DNA from: Sedimenticola hydrogenitrophicus | GTDB taxonomy: Bacteria; Pseudomonadota; Gammaproteobacteria; Chromatiales; Chromatiaceae | Assembly: GCF_025175675.1 (NCBI RefSeq) | Contig: NZ_JANIOA010000007.1 | Location: 62,001 to 126,000, forward strand | DNA: 64,000 nt | Direction: 5' to 3' | In this document: positions 30,316 through 38,596 of the stretch, piece by piece | Numbering within the stretch: position 1 is the stretch's first letter | Layout: each line of letters starts with the position of its first letter | Translations under genes and position numbers: made by a program | The notes under the pieces: model-generated | The model's database searches: none | Seen by the model: the letters and a program-made list of their open reading frames with translations, nothing else | What the model was told of the DNA's origin: nothing

Positions 30316-31557
30316 CTATTCGATCTTATTTTCGGGCTCCGCTTTAACTCTTCTACGCCGGTAGCCGATGCCGATACCGGCCAAGCCAAGACCCATCAGG
30401 GCAAGCGTGGCGGGCTCAGGTACCGTGGGGTTACACAGTGTGTCATCGGGCGGGCAGACACCGGTGATCGCCGTGCCGATAAACAGCTGCTCATAACCGT
30501 TGTTCAGGCCATTACCCCACTGGGCTACGCTGGTATCCAGGCAATCCATCCATCCGCCTCCGGCGTCACCCTCACAGCCGTAGCGGACATCCACGTGCAG
30601 GGTGTAATCGGACAGATCAGCGATACTGCCGTACAGGGAGGTCAGCAACGCATTGAGTTCCGGGAATATCACCGCGTAGGCGACGTGATCCGCACCCAGA
30701 TTGTGGTTGATGGCCGCGGAGACATCCGCCAGCAGCAGGGTTCCGTCACCCAGCAAGCTCAAATCCCCCTGGCTGATGCCGCAGGAGACCGGGATAGGTA
30801 TGGGATTGGAGCCATTGGATGCAACACACAACTGTCCACCCGAAACCACCCAGTCGGTATCGCCGGAGAGGGGGAAATCGTTAGTGGGATCCCCGGCCCC
30901 GCTTCCCGTGGCGGTATAAAGGGTCGGATCGCCAAAGAAGGTGCCGCCTCCGCCTTCGGTTACAATCGCATAGGGGCTGTCGTCGTTGGTGAACTCAAAC
31001 GTGGAACCGGCCACCACCGTCGTGCCATCAGCAGCGGTTATCCACAGACGCGCCCAGGCAGCCAGGGTCTGGTCCGCTGCAGTACCGCTGTTGGTCTGGT
31101 TGTTGTTGAAGAAGAAGACCAGCTCTTCACCCGCCGTGAAGGTCTGCAGGGCACTGAGCGAGGTGTCCCAGGTGGTATCCAGGTTACCAGTGGGCTCGGG
31201 AGCTGAGAACCCCCTGTCGGTGGTAGTGGAACTGTAGAAAAAGGTCTCGCCGCCGGTGGAGCCCGTCGGGGTAGAGTAGGCGTCATCCATCCCGGCAAAA
31301 TTGGTCGTCACCTGTTGACCTTCGGAGCCGGTGTTCAGCACCACCAGATCCTGAATCTGGCCGGGTGTTGAAGGGATGGCGTAGGGGCCGTTGTTGGTAC
31401 TGAAGCCGTACTGGTAGTTAGCGATGGGCAGGGAGTAGGACTGGCCGTCGCCATAAGTCACAAACCCCAGTCCGGTCAGGTCGATGGTGGCGGCGTGGGC
31501 CGTGGAAAGCAACAACAGCCCGGCGACGGCGGCACAACTTTTTTTCAGGATACTCAT
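30316..31557 (-). CDS. PEP-CTERM exported protein, function unknown
   Basis: A secreted protein of 413 residues. A signal peptide (about 1-22, ending AHA) and a C-terminal PEP-CTERM sorting signal are clear: VPEPATLALMGLGLAG with PEP at 380-382, a short hydrophobic stretch, then RRRR. Such proteins are cut and anchored or released by an exosortase, usually in bacteria that make exopolysaccharide. The mature part is rich in Gly, Thr, Ser and Asp with few charged stretches, suggesting a beta-rich extracellular domain. No exosortase or EPS gene is in this window. A GGTGGGG hairpin at 30268-30297 after the stop may end transcription. Confidence 0.9.
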   Translation of the reverse strand: MSILKKSCAAVAGLLLLSTAHAATIDLTGLGFVTYGDGQSYSLPIANYQYGFSTNNGPYAIPSTPGQIQDLVVLNTGSEGQQVTTNFAGMDDAYSTPTGSTGGETFFYSSTTTDRGFSAPEPTGNLDTTWDTSLSALQTFTAGEELVFFFNNNQTNSGTAADQTLAAWARLWITAADGTTVVAGSTFEFTNDDSPYAIVTEGGGGTFFGDPTLYTATGSGAGDPTNDFPLSGDTDWVVSGGQLCVASNGSNPIPIPVSCGISQGDLSLLGDGTLLLADVSAAINHNLGADHVAYAVIFPELNALLTSLYGSIADLSDYTLHVDVRYGCEGDAGGGWMDCLDTSVAQWGNGLNNGYEQLFIGTAITGVCPPDDTLCNPTVPEPATLALMGLGLAGIGIGYRRRRVKAEPENKIE

Positions 31558-32259
31558 CGCTTTTCTCCTATTTCCTTAAATACTTTACGTCCATGACTCG
31601 TGACTCTTGTTCTCTGCCTGGAACAACGCATAAATCGCGCCAGCAAAACTACTGTCTAAAAAATCAATGACATACGCGCCTCTCGATAGATTAAAAATCC
31701 CGCGTGTAAAATTTACTGACAGCCTCCAGGAAGGCAACGCGTAAAGGGAAACATTATCAGGGGAATGGGATGGCGCAAAAAAGCCCGGGGCAATCCGTGC
31801 CACCGCCTTTCACTGACACAAACCAACTTTCAAAATGCCAGTCCGACAAGTGGAGCCGGTCACGTCGTATGCGAAAACCTCTTGTTTTTTCGGACTGACG
31901 GCCAATAATTCAATTAGACGCATTGTTATCCCATGATCACCATTCAGAATGAACCGGGTGTTTAATTCGTGTTCAGCAATAACAGGGGTGGCGGAGTTCA
32001 ATAACAGGAAAAAGCAGCGTTGGTCGTCCCTCGCCTCCCCAAGAACATCCACCTGTTTCCGCGGGACAGCACGCGTAGCGACAGGTTTAGGGAATCGAAC
32101 AAGCCGTTGGCTGGATAAGCCCAAAGGGCGCATCCACCAAAAACCGTTATCCGGTGGACACGCTTCACCTCTCCAGGCCGCGGTAGTTTCAGATGCGGAA
32201 TCCAACCCTGGCTGGGTCTGGTGGGTAAACGGATATAGAGAATGAATCGGAGTCCATCC
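31558..32259. other. 702-base intergenic stretch
   Basis: Divergent upstream region of the PEP-CTERM gene and the acyltransferase gene. Frames are open on both strands, but their products show no family features and overlap one another. The part 32015-32165 contains GGATAAGCCCAAAGGGCGCA next to TCCACC, an imperfect hairpin of the kind seen in dispersed intergenic repeats. No clear promoter was found. Confidence 0.5.
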
Positions 32260-33480
32260 ATGTTCGTTAGGCTGCAGGTTGCACGAACAGAAAAACAACT
32301 CGATGATGTCTTCGCACTTCGATACATGGTCTATGTGGCCGAACGGGGAAAATTCTCCGGCGACACCTCCAACGAAAAAAAAATAGTCGACCGTTACGAC
32401 GCCATGCCCAACGTGGCCAATATCGTGGCCTACTACGGCGACACGGCTATTGCCTCGATGCGCATCAACAAGGACTCGCCCATCGGCCTGCCGGCGGAAG
32501 AGTATTTCGATTTCTCCCCGATCCGCACGGAACTCGAACAACAGTCACTGGAACAGCACGTCCGCAGGCCGGTACTGGTCAGCGGCAGCATGCTCGCCAT
32601 ACACAAGGAGTGGCGAAACAAGCGCAATGTGATATTCGCCCTGTTCAAGACGGCGGCCGGAGTCATGCACGACTGGGAGGCTACCCATATCATCGGCTCG
32701 ATCAGCGAGGAGACCCTTAGTCTGTACGGCCGCATCGGCTTCGATACCGTGGATGAACCAACCTGGAACGAGCACGTCAAGGATACCCTGGTGCCAATTC
32801 TCGCCCCGTTCGAACGGGTGTTCGATTGGGCCTACGGGGATATCAGCAGAAAAATGGCACCCTTCTGGCTGGACAATTTCTGCGGCAAGTTTGAACGCCT
32901 GTTGTTGCCCCCGGGCAGCGTCATCTTTTCGCAGAACGATATGGCGGAGAACGCCTATGCTATTGATGAGGGCTGGGTTTCCATATCGCGTACCGACCGG
33001 GAGGGCAATGAAATGGTACTCGCCAATCTCTCCCGGGGGGAGTTGTTCGGCGAACTGGCGTTGTTTGACAACGAGCCCCGATCCGCCACGTCAACAGCTA
33101 TTTCCAATGTCGGATTGATTGTCCTGAACAAGCGCTACCTGCTGGACATGATCCGCGACCATCCCGAAAAGCTGATCCAGCTGCTGACCCACTTCTCGAA
33201 ACGTGTTCGCGCCCTGGATGAACTGGCCATGGTGCAGGCCTTTGCACCGCAGACCAATCGAGTGATGTTCGCGTTGAATCAGTTGTGGCGATCGGCGGTG
33301 GTGGACAGGAAAAATCCGGGCCTGCGCGTAGCCAAGGTGGGCCCGGCACAGATTGCCAAGTCGGCCCAGATCCGCGAGCACGATGTTCTGGCGGTGCTGG
33401 AATCGGAGAAGGTCAAGGGAACGCTCGAATATGGAAAAAACAGTGTCCGATTCTTTTCCATGCCGTCCAAGATTCAGTGA
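32260..33480 (+). CDS. Acyltransferase-like domain fused to cNMP-binding and HTH domains
   Basis: A 406-residue fusion. I chose the ATG at 32260 because GGAG lies seven bases upstream; an ATG at 32242 is in frame without such a site. Residues about 1-190 resemble the GNAT/autoinducer-synthase type acyltransferases (FALRYMVYVAERGKF, then DRYDAM and IASMRIN), a family that includes PEP-CTERM-associated acyltransferases. Residues about 205-320 form a cyclic-nucleotide-binding domain with the cassette FGELALFDNEPRSATSTA. The C-terminal 80 residues look like a CRP-type helix-turn-helix (AQIAKSAQIREHDVLAVLESEKV). The parts suggest an acyltransferase gated by a nucleotide, or a regulator carrying an enzyme domain. 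It is followed on the same strand by the ThiF-nitroreductase gene. Confidence 0.8.
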   Translation: MFVRLQVARTEKQLDDVFALRYMVYVAERGKFSGDTSNEKKIVDRYDAMPNVANIVAYYGDTAIASMRINKDSPIGLPAEEYFDFSPIRTELEQQSLEQHVRRPVLVSGSMLAIHKEWRNKRNVIFALFKTAAGVMHDWEATHIIGSISEETLSLYGRIGFDTVDEPTWNEHVKDTLVPILAPFERVFDWAYGDISRKMAPFWLDNFCGKFERLLLPPGSVIFSQNDMAENAYAIDEGWVSISRTDREGNEMVLANLSRGELFGELALFDNEPRSATSTAISNVGLIVLNKRYLLDMIRDHPEKLIQLLTHFSKRVRALDELAMVQAFAPQTNRVMFALNQLWRSAVVDRKNPGLRVAKVGPAQIAKSAQIREHDVLAVLESEKVKGTLEYGKNSVRFFSMPSKIQ

Positions 33481-33792
33481 TCGTAACTACTCACCCTGTG
33501 AGTTGTCTTGGGACACCCAAATTGAGGCCATGTCTGGTATTGGATCCGGGCACGAAACAAAAATGCATTTTGTATTCGTAACTACTCACGGAGTGATTGG
33601 TCTACCTTGCCGGCCTCACACGATGGCTTATCTCCTCGAATCCGGCCAACAAGGCAGACCAATCATTTACCGACCGCGTAAGTAGTTACTTGTATTCTGC
33701 ATATTCAAGGTTTGCCGCCGTCACCGATGACTGCACATTTCCGTACCGCCGGAACCCCTGATTAAGTCAGCGGTTCCTCAGGGGAGTGGTTA
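33481..33792. other. 312-base gap between the two cassette genes
   Basis: Holds a P8 element (33578-33690) and, before it, a lone CGTAACTACTCACCCTGTGA arm near 33481. No gene. The GTG start of the next gene is preceded by GGGGAG at 33781-33786. Confidence 0.6.
33578..33690 (+). repeat. P8 element, copy A (about 113 bp)
   Basis: Arms GTAACTACTCACGGAG and GTAAGTAGTTAC bound an inner CCTTGCCGGCCTCACACGAT, TGGCTTATCTCCTCGAATCC. The same unit recurs at 58694-58790. Confidence 0.8.
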
Positions 33793-35781
33793 GTGGACAA
33801 AAAATTTGCCTACCATGAGGCCTTCTCGCGGAACCTCGGTTGGGTTACCGAGACCGAACAGGAAATCCTGAAAAACAAGCGCGTCGCCATTGCCGGATTG
33901 GGGGGGGTCGGCGGCAGCCATCTCCTGACCCATGTCCGGCTCGGCATCGGCAAATTCAGCATCGCCGATCCGGACATCTTCGAGCTGGCCAATTTCAACC
34001 GGCAGGCCGGTGCCAGCCTCAGTCATATCGATCAGCCCAAGGTGGATGTGCTGGCGGCGATGGCCCGCGATATCAATCCCGATCTCGAGCTGGCCAAATA
34101 TCCCCAGGAGATCGACTCGACCAACCTCGATAGGTTTCTCGAGGCGGTGGATCTGTACATCGACGGCCTCGATTTCTTTGCCGTCGAGGCCAGGCGAGCG
34201 GTGTTTGCCGCCTGCGCAGACAAGGGTATTCCGGCGATCACCGCCGCCCCGCTGGGTATGGGGGTGGCCTTGCTCAATTTTATTCCCGGAAAAATGACCT
34301 TTGAGGAGTATTTCCGACTCGACGGGCAGACCACCGACGAGCAGTTGCTGCGCTTTCTGCTCGGCCTGTCACCGTCCATGCTGCAGATGCCCTACCTGGT
34401 CGACCGCACCCGGGTTGACCTGGAGGCCCAAAAGGGACCCTCCACGCCGATGGCCTGCGATCTGTGTGCGGGGATGGCGGCCACCCACAGTCTGAAGGTG
34501 CTGCTCGGGCGCGGGCCTGTGCCCGCCGCTCCCCGGGGGGTGCATTTCGACGCCTACCGGAACAGGCTGAACCACACCTGGCGCCCCTGGGGCAACGCCA
34601 ATCCCATCCAGAGGTTGGGATTGAGCATCGCCCGCAAACGGTTATCGGGAAAACCGTCCCACCCGGTAGCGGACGGGACGGAGCCGACGCCAGGGAGCCC
34701 CTTGCAGCGCATTCTGGATCTCGCCCGTTGGTCACCGAGCGGTGACAACACCCAGCCCTGGCGCTTCGAAATCCACTCCGAGAGCCGGTTCATCATCCAT
34801 GCCAGTGATACCCGTGACTGGTGCCTGTATGACCTGGACGGCCGGGCGAGCCAGATCGCTGTGGGAACGCTACTGGAGACGATCGGGATCGCGGCGACCG
34901 GCGAGGGTCTGCGAGCCCGCTTCACCCGGTTGCCCGATGTCCCGGAAACACAACCGCTGATCGAGGTTATGTTGGAGCCGGCACCTGGAGGAGAGCACGA
35001 CCCGCTGCTCCCGTTCATACGGGCACGAGTGACCCAGCGAAGGCCCCTTTCCACCCGCCCCCTGTCACCAGCGCAGAAAGCAGCGCTGGAGCAATCCGTA
35101 GGTGAGCATTACCGGGTCCTGTGGCTGGAAGGCCGGGAGCAGCGATGGCGGATGGCGAAGTTGATGTTCAAGAATGCGCACATACGACTCACCATACCCG
35201 AGGCGTATGCAGTGCATAAACGCATCATCCAGTGGGATTCCCAGTTCAGCGCGGACCGGATACCGGACCAGGCAGTGGGGCTGGACCCGGTTGCCCTGAA
35301 ATTGATGAAGTGGGCGATGAAAAGCTGGGAGCGGGTCGCGCTACTGAACAAGTACTTTGCCGGCACCCTGATGCCGCGAATTCAGCTGGACCTGATCCCT
35401 GCGCTGCGTTGTGCCGCGCATTTCATCCTCGTGTCCAGGCAGCCTGTGGAACATATCGATGATTACCTCGACGGCGGACGTGCCACCCAGCGCTTCTGGC
35501 TGACGGCCACCAAGCTGGGATTGCAGTTTCAGCCGGAACTGACGCCGCTTATTTTTTCCCGTTATGTCGCGGAGTCGAAAACATTCACCGGCGAGCAGGC
35601 GGCACAGCGGAATGCCGTCCACCTGAAGCACCAGTTCGAAAAACTGGCTGGCGCGGACACGCTTGGGGGCGCCGTGTTCATGGGACGGGTCGGCTTTGGC
35701 AATGCGCCCGCGGCGCGGTCGCTGCGGCACGAACTGAAGGAATTGATCCTGGAACCAGGTGACGAATCCCGACAGTGCTGA
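33793..35781 (+). CDS. ThiF/E1-like domain fused to nitroreductase-like domain (Rv1355c/MoeY type)
   Basis: A 662-residue fusion starting at GTG. Residues about 10-245 form an E1/ThiF/MoeB adenylating domain: nucleotide loop GLGGVG 35-40, acidic ADPD 58-61, NFNR 67-70, Lys83, Asp124, and one CxxC pair (Cys222, Cys225) where many relatives have two. Residues about 300-662 match the nitroreductase flavin fold, with LARWSPSGDNTQPWRF at 310-325 and a closing GGAVFMGRVGFG. The combination is the Rv1355c (MoeY) architecture of Mycobacterium, whose biochemistry is not established as far as I know. ThiF domains adenylate carboxyl ends; nitroreductase-like domains reduce or oxidise with FMN. With the acyltransferase upstream, it could modify a small acylated product. 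Confidence 0.85.
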   Translation: MDKKFAYHEAFSRNLGWVTETEQEILKNKRVAIAGLGGVGGSHLLTHVRLGIGKFSIADPDIFELANFNRQAGASLSHIDQPKVDVLAAMARDINPDLELAKYPQEIDSTNLDRFLEAVDLYIDGLDFFAVEARRAVFAACADKGIPAITAAPLGMGVALLNFIPGKMTFEEYFRLDGQTTDEQLLRFLLGLSPSMLQMPYLVDRTRVDLEAQKGPSTPMACDLCAGMAATHSLKVLLGRGPVPAAPRGVHFDAYRNRLNHTWRPWGNANPIQRLGLSIARKRLSGKPSHPVADGTEPTPGSPLQRILDLARWSPSGDNTQPWRFEIHSESRFIIHASDTRDWCLYDLDGRASQIAVGTLLETIGIAATGEGLRARFTRLPDVPETQPLIEVMLEPAPGGEHDPLLPFIRARVTQRRPLSTRPLSPAQKAALEQSVGEHYRVLWLEGREQRWRMAKLMFKNAHIRLTIPEAYAVHKRIIQWDSQFSADRIPDQAVGLDPVALKLMKWAMKSWERVALLNKYFAGTLMPRIQLDLIPALRCAAHFILVSRQPVEHIDDYLDGGRATQRFWLTATKLGLQFQPELTPLIFSRYVAESKTFTGEQAAQRNAVHLKHQFEKLAGADTLGGAVFMGRVGFGNAPAARSLRHELKELILEPGDESRQC

Positions 35782-35950
35782 ATTTTTCCAATCGCGGCGG
35801 GGCGCCGCTTCTACAATTGAGTCGCCAACCCGGAATTCCGCCCGGACCGGAGGAGGAGCGCTCCCGGGCCGATCAGCTGCATCATGGATGCGGTTCGTTT
35901 AACTCGCCACCGCCTGCGGTCCGATCGGAAACCGCGGGGGGGCAACGGCA

Positions 35951-36934
35951 TCACCAGTGGTCCCCTACCCGCTGTGGACGATAGGGTTTGTCCAGGTCGT
36001 AGAAGCGGATACTCTCGTCATCGCTGCCGCTGGCCACGTAGCGCCCGTTCGGGCTGATGCGCACGGCAGCACCGCAGAGCCGGTGACCCTGCAGTCGGCG
36101 CAGCACGTCTCCCTCATCGACGCTGACCAAGCGCAGGTTGGCATCGGTATGACGACCGAGACTAATCAGGCGCCCGCCTGCCGGATGATAGTCGATCGAG
36201 GTGACCGCGCCCCAATGTTCGGTCTGCTGAATGCGCAGCCGGCCGCTGTTCAAGTCCCAGTAGAGAAGGTTGTACCAGGCGCCGGCCGCGAGTTCCGTGT
36301 CATCCGGCGAGAATCGCAGCTCCAGGGCTCGCCGCGGCGGTACCTCCAGCTGCCGGATCTCCGTGAGTGCCGGGTCCAACAACCGCATCCGGCGATCAGC
36401 GGTCGAGACCGCCAGCCGGCCACCGCGGTGATCGCTGGCCAGCGCCACTACTTCAGATCCGAGATTGAGTTGTTTCACCGGCCCCAGCTCCGGATAGCTG
36501 AAGGCCCTTATTCGCCCATCCTCGTAGCCGGCAAGAATCAGCCGGGATTGTTCAACATAGGCAATGGAAGTCAATCCCGCCACCGTCTCGCGTTGCGTGA
36601 CGAGCCGACCGTCGGCCGGGGATGAAATGATCAGGGTACCGGCCTCCTCGGCGCTCAACAACCACTCATCACCGATCCACAACAGCCCCCGCACCGGTGT
36701 GCGATGCCACTTGAAGCGGCTGATTGCCGCGCCGCCTGGCACTCCCCAGACGGCCAGATCGCCCTTGAAGCCGGCGGACGCGATGCGCTCCCCTGACGGA
36801 TCAAAGGCGAGTCGGGTGACACCAAACAGATGGCTGTCGGGGATAGTCAAATCTGGCGGCTGCGCCGGTTGGAGTCCGGCGCAACCGCCCAGCAGCAAAC
36901 CCAGCAGCAGTATCAGACAAACATGATTACGCAT
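35951..36934 (-). CDS. WD40-like repeat lipoprotein
   Basis: A 327-residue exported lipoprotein. The signal sequence ends in the lipobox LLGGC with Cys18. The rest is a beta-propeller of WD40-like repeats: GVTRLAFDPSGERIASAGFKGDLAVWGV, a central group, and VRISPNGRYVASGSDDESIRFYDL near the C-terminus, about six or seven blades. It is probably anchored in the outer membrane as a scaffold for other proteins; the partner is unknown. It follows DUF2835 and the CBS gene on the same strand, with a 40-base gap, so the three are probably one operon. Confidence 0.88.
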   Translation of the reverse strand: MRNHVCLILLLGLLLGGCAGLQPAQPPDLTIPDSHLFGVTRLAFDPSGERIASAGFKGDLAVWGVPGGAAISRFKWHRTPVRGLLWIGDEWLLSAEEAGTLIISSPADGRLVTQRETVAGLTSIAYVEQSRLILAGYEDGRIRAFSYPELGPVKQLNLGSEVVALASDHRGGRLAVSTADRRMRLLDPALTEIRQLEVPPRRALELRFSPDDTELAAGAWYNLLYWDLNSGRLRIQQTEHWGAVTSIDYHPAGGRLISLGRHTDANLRLVSVDEGDVLRRLQGHRLCGAAVRISPNGRYVASGSDDESIRFYDLDKPYRPQRVGDHW

Positions 36935-36974
36935 TCGTCACCCGATAAAATTCCATACCATGCGCTGATCCGGG

Positions 36975-37193
36975 TCACAGGCGGCGCAGCTCGACCAGCT
37001 TGTTGTTGCCATCCAGGGTCAGTTCAAAACGACCAGCGATACCCTCGGCGGTGACAAAGGGCCTGAAACTATCGGCCGGAAGTTGGATGGTGCGTCCATC
37101 CTCGGCCTGGACAATCACCGCACGGGCGACGCCGCGGTAGTAGTGCAGGTAGGCTTCAGCGCTGATATTCAGTTGAAAACGGTGACGCGGCAT
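36975..37193 (-). CDS. DUF2835-family small protein
   Basis: A 72-residue protein of unknown function. The ATG at 37193 gives the family N-terminus MPRHRFQLNISAEAYLHYYRG, followed by ARAVIVQAEDGRTIQLPADSFRPFVTAEGIAGRFELTLD and KLVELRRL. I recognise the pattern as DUF2835, widespread in gammaproteobacteria; the function is not known. The longer frame up to 37301 overlaps the CBS gene and is not needed. It starts 10 bases after the CBS stop. Confidence 0.88.
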   Translation of the reverse strand: MPRHRFQLNISAEAYLHYYRGVARAVIVQAEDGRTIQLPADSFRPFVTAEGIAGRFELTLDGNNKLVELRRL

Positions 37194-37203
37194 CGCAGGG
37201 TCT

Positions 37204-37623
37204 TCATTTTTGTAGTTCGAGTCCGAGGAACATCCCGTCCAGCACCAGCAGATTGGGACTGATGGTGCCGAGGATTTTCTTCTCCTCCACCACCAGCGCA
37301 CGCATCAGATCAAAGCGGGCGAACAGGCGGGAGCAGTAGCGGATGTCCATCTCCGGATCGACATAGACCGCCGGCTTGGCCATCACCTCGTAGACATTGA
37401 CCCGTTTGGGCGAGCGATCCAGCGCCAGCACCTGACGCGCGATATCCGATACCAGCAACAGGCCATACTCGTCATCGTCATGACGTTTGTCCACCACCAG
37501 CAGCGAAGTGCGGAGCTTCTTCATCAGCAGCAACGCCTCATAAATCGTGGCACTGCCTTCGATCAGGCCGAACTCGGTTTTCATGACATCCCGCACACAG
37601 ATACGGGGGGTTGTTTCACTCAT
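37204..37623 (-). CDS. CBS-domain protein
   Basis: A 139-residue protein made of a pair of CBS motifs and nothing else: VRDVMKTEFGLIEGSATIYEALLLMKKLRTSLLVVD, then YEVMAKPAVYVDPEMDIRYCSRLFARFDLMRALVVE. CBS pairs bind adenosine nucleotides such as AMP, ATP or SAM and tell partner proteins about energy state. Two acidic stretches (RHDDDEYG) lie between the motifs. It heads the CBS-DUF2835-WD40 lipoprotein run. Target unknown. Confidence 0.92.
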   Translation of the reverse strand: MSETTPRICVRDVMKTEFGLIEGSATIYEALLLMKKLRTSLLVVDKRHDDDEYGLLLVSDIARQVLALDRSPKRVNVYEVMAKPAVYVDPEMDIRYCSRLFARFDLMRALVVEEKKILGTISPNLLVLDGMFLGLELQK

Positions 37624-38013
37624 GCCTCACTCCTCGGGTTAGCGCGATTTCGCGCCGGTGATGCGGTGCGATCAACCGCCATTATTATCCAACACCGATT
37701 TGAACTCTAGGTCATCTTGACTCACCCGGCGACTCATACCCGTTCGCCCACCGCTGTAATGGTGAGGAGTGGTACAGGGATGTACCGTTTACGGACCTGA
37801 GGATGGCATGCGCCTACCGGCTTATCCACCCTACGAACCTGGCGCCGAACCACGGATACACACAGATGGACACGGATCGGATAGGTCACGCAACGCGTGG
37901 CCATGCACATTCATGACCTCCATGGGTACAACAGTCCGCCTGTTGCGATGCGTCCTTAACCGGAAATCCGTGTTTATCCGTGTCCATCCGTGGTTCACTC
38001 CCAGGACGACAAT
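37624..38013. other. 390-base gap filled with partial P5 and P2 elements
   Basis: No gene. A short P5 copy lies at 37761-37806 (GGAGTGGTACAGGGATGTAC) and a degenerate P2 copy at 37848-37997 (GAACCACGGATACACACAGA ... TCCATCCGTGGTTCAC). Confidence 0.7.
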
Positions 38014-38592
38014 TCAGACCCGCTGCGCCACCAGCATGGCCATGTTACGCCAACCGCGACGGGTATCGCCCAGCAGGCGCTCTTCCCGATAGACCCGGAC
38101 CTTGAGGGTGGGAAACAGCGTCAGCAGTTCGTTGTCATCCAGCCGGAATTGTTCCGATGAAGGTCCCTCGTCACTGACCGCCACGCGGCTGTAGGTCTGG
38201 TAGAAAAGTAGCCCACCCGGCCTTAGTGCGGCGGCAATGACCGGGGCCAGTGACCGCTCAAGAAAGAAACTGACCAGGATCAGGTCAAAGCTTCGCGGCT
38301 CGGGCGGGATTGCAATCACGTCGCGCACGGCGGTGTTGATTACAAGCCCCTGTTCCCCGGCCGCCCGCTCCAGCCGGCCAATGGCGACCGGCGACAGGTC
38401 CCAGGCGGTTACTTCCAATCCGCTGGTGGCCATGAACAGGGCGTTGGCCCCACGCCCACAAGCCAGATCCAGCGCCCGGCACCCGGCGGTGGCCAGATGA
38501 ATGTTCTGCTCCAGCACCGTGGCAACCCGGCCGAGACTCTCCGCCTCGGCGTGCCGGCTATCCCACTTGGCGAGCAGTTCGTTGTCCTTCAT
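38014..38592 (-). CDS. Class I SAM-dependent methyltransferase (TehB-like)
   Basis: A 192-residue soluble methyltransferase. The ATG at 38592 (MKDNELLAKWDSRHAEAES) lies four bases after the metZ stop, so the two are coupled; the frame upstream is inside metZ. Motif I LDLACGRGANALFMA, then EVTAWDLSP (acidic end of strand 2), FDLILVSFFLERSLAP and LRPGGLLFYQTY are typical of the TehB/thiopurine methyltransferase group. The substrate is unknown. Its place behind metZ and the SAM-II riboswitch suggests its expression falls when SAM is high. Confidence 0.88.
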   Translation of the reverse strand: MKDNELLAKWDSRHAEAESLGRVATVLEQNIHLATAGCRALDLACGRGANALFMATSGLEVTAWDLSPVAIGRLERAAGEQGLVINTAVRDVIAIPPEPRSFDLILVSFFLERSLAPVIAAALRPGGLLFYQTYSRVAVSDEGPSSEQFRLDDNELLTLFPTLKVRVYREERLLGDTRRGWRNMAMLVAQRV

Positions 38593-38596
38593 CGGT

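Noticed and set aside
31585-31803. A 72-residue minus-strand frame upstream of the PEP-CTERM gene
   Set aside because: No ribosome-binding site or recognisable features; AT-rich leader region of a secreted protein gene.
31810-32541. A 243-residue minus-strand frame overlapping the acyltransferase start
   Set aside because: Its C-terminal half runs through repeat-like intergenic DNA and its N-terminal half is antisense to the acyltransferase domain.
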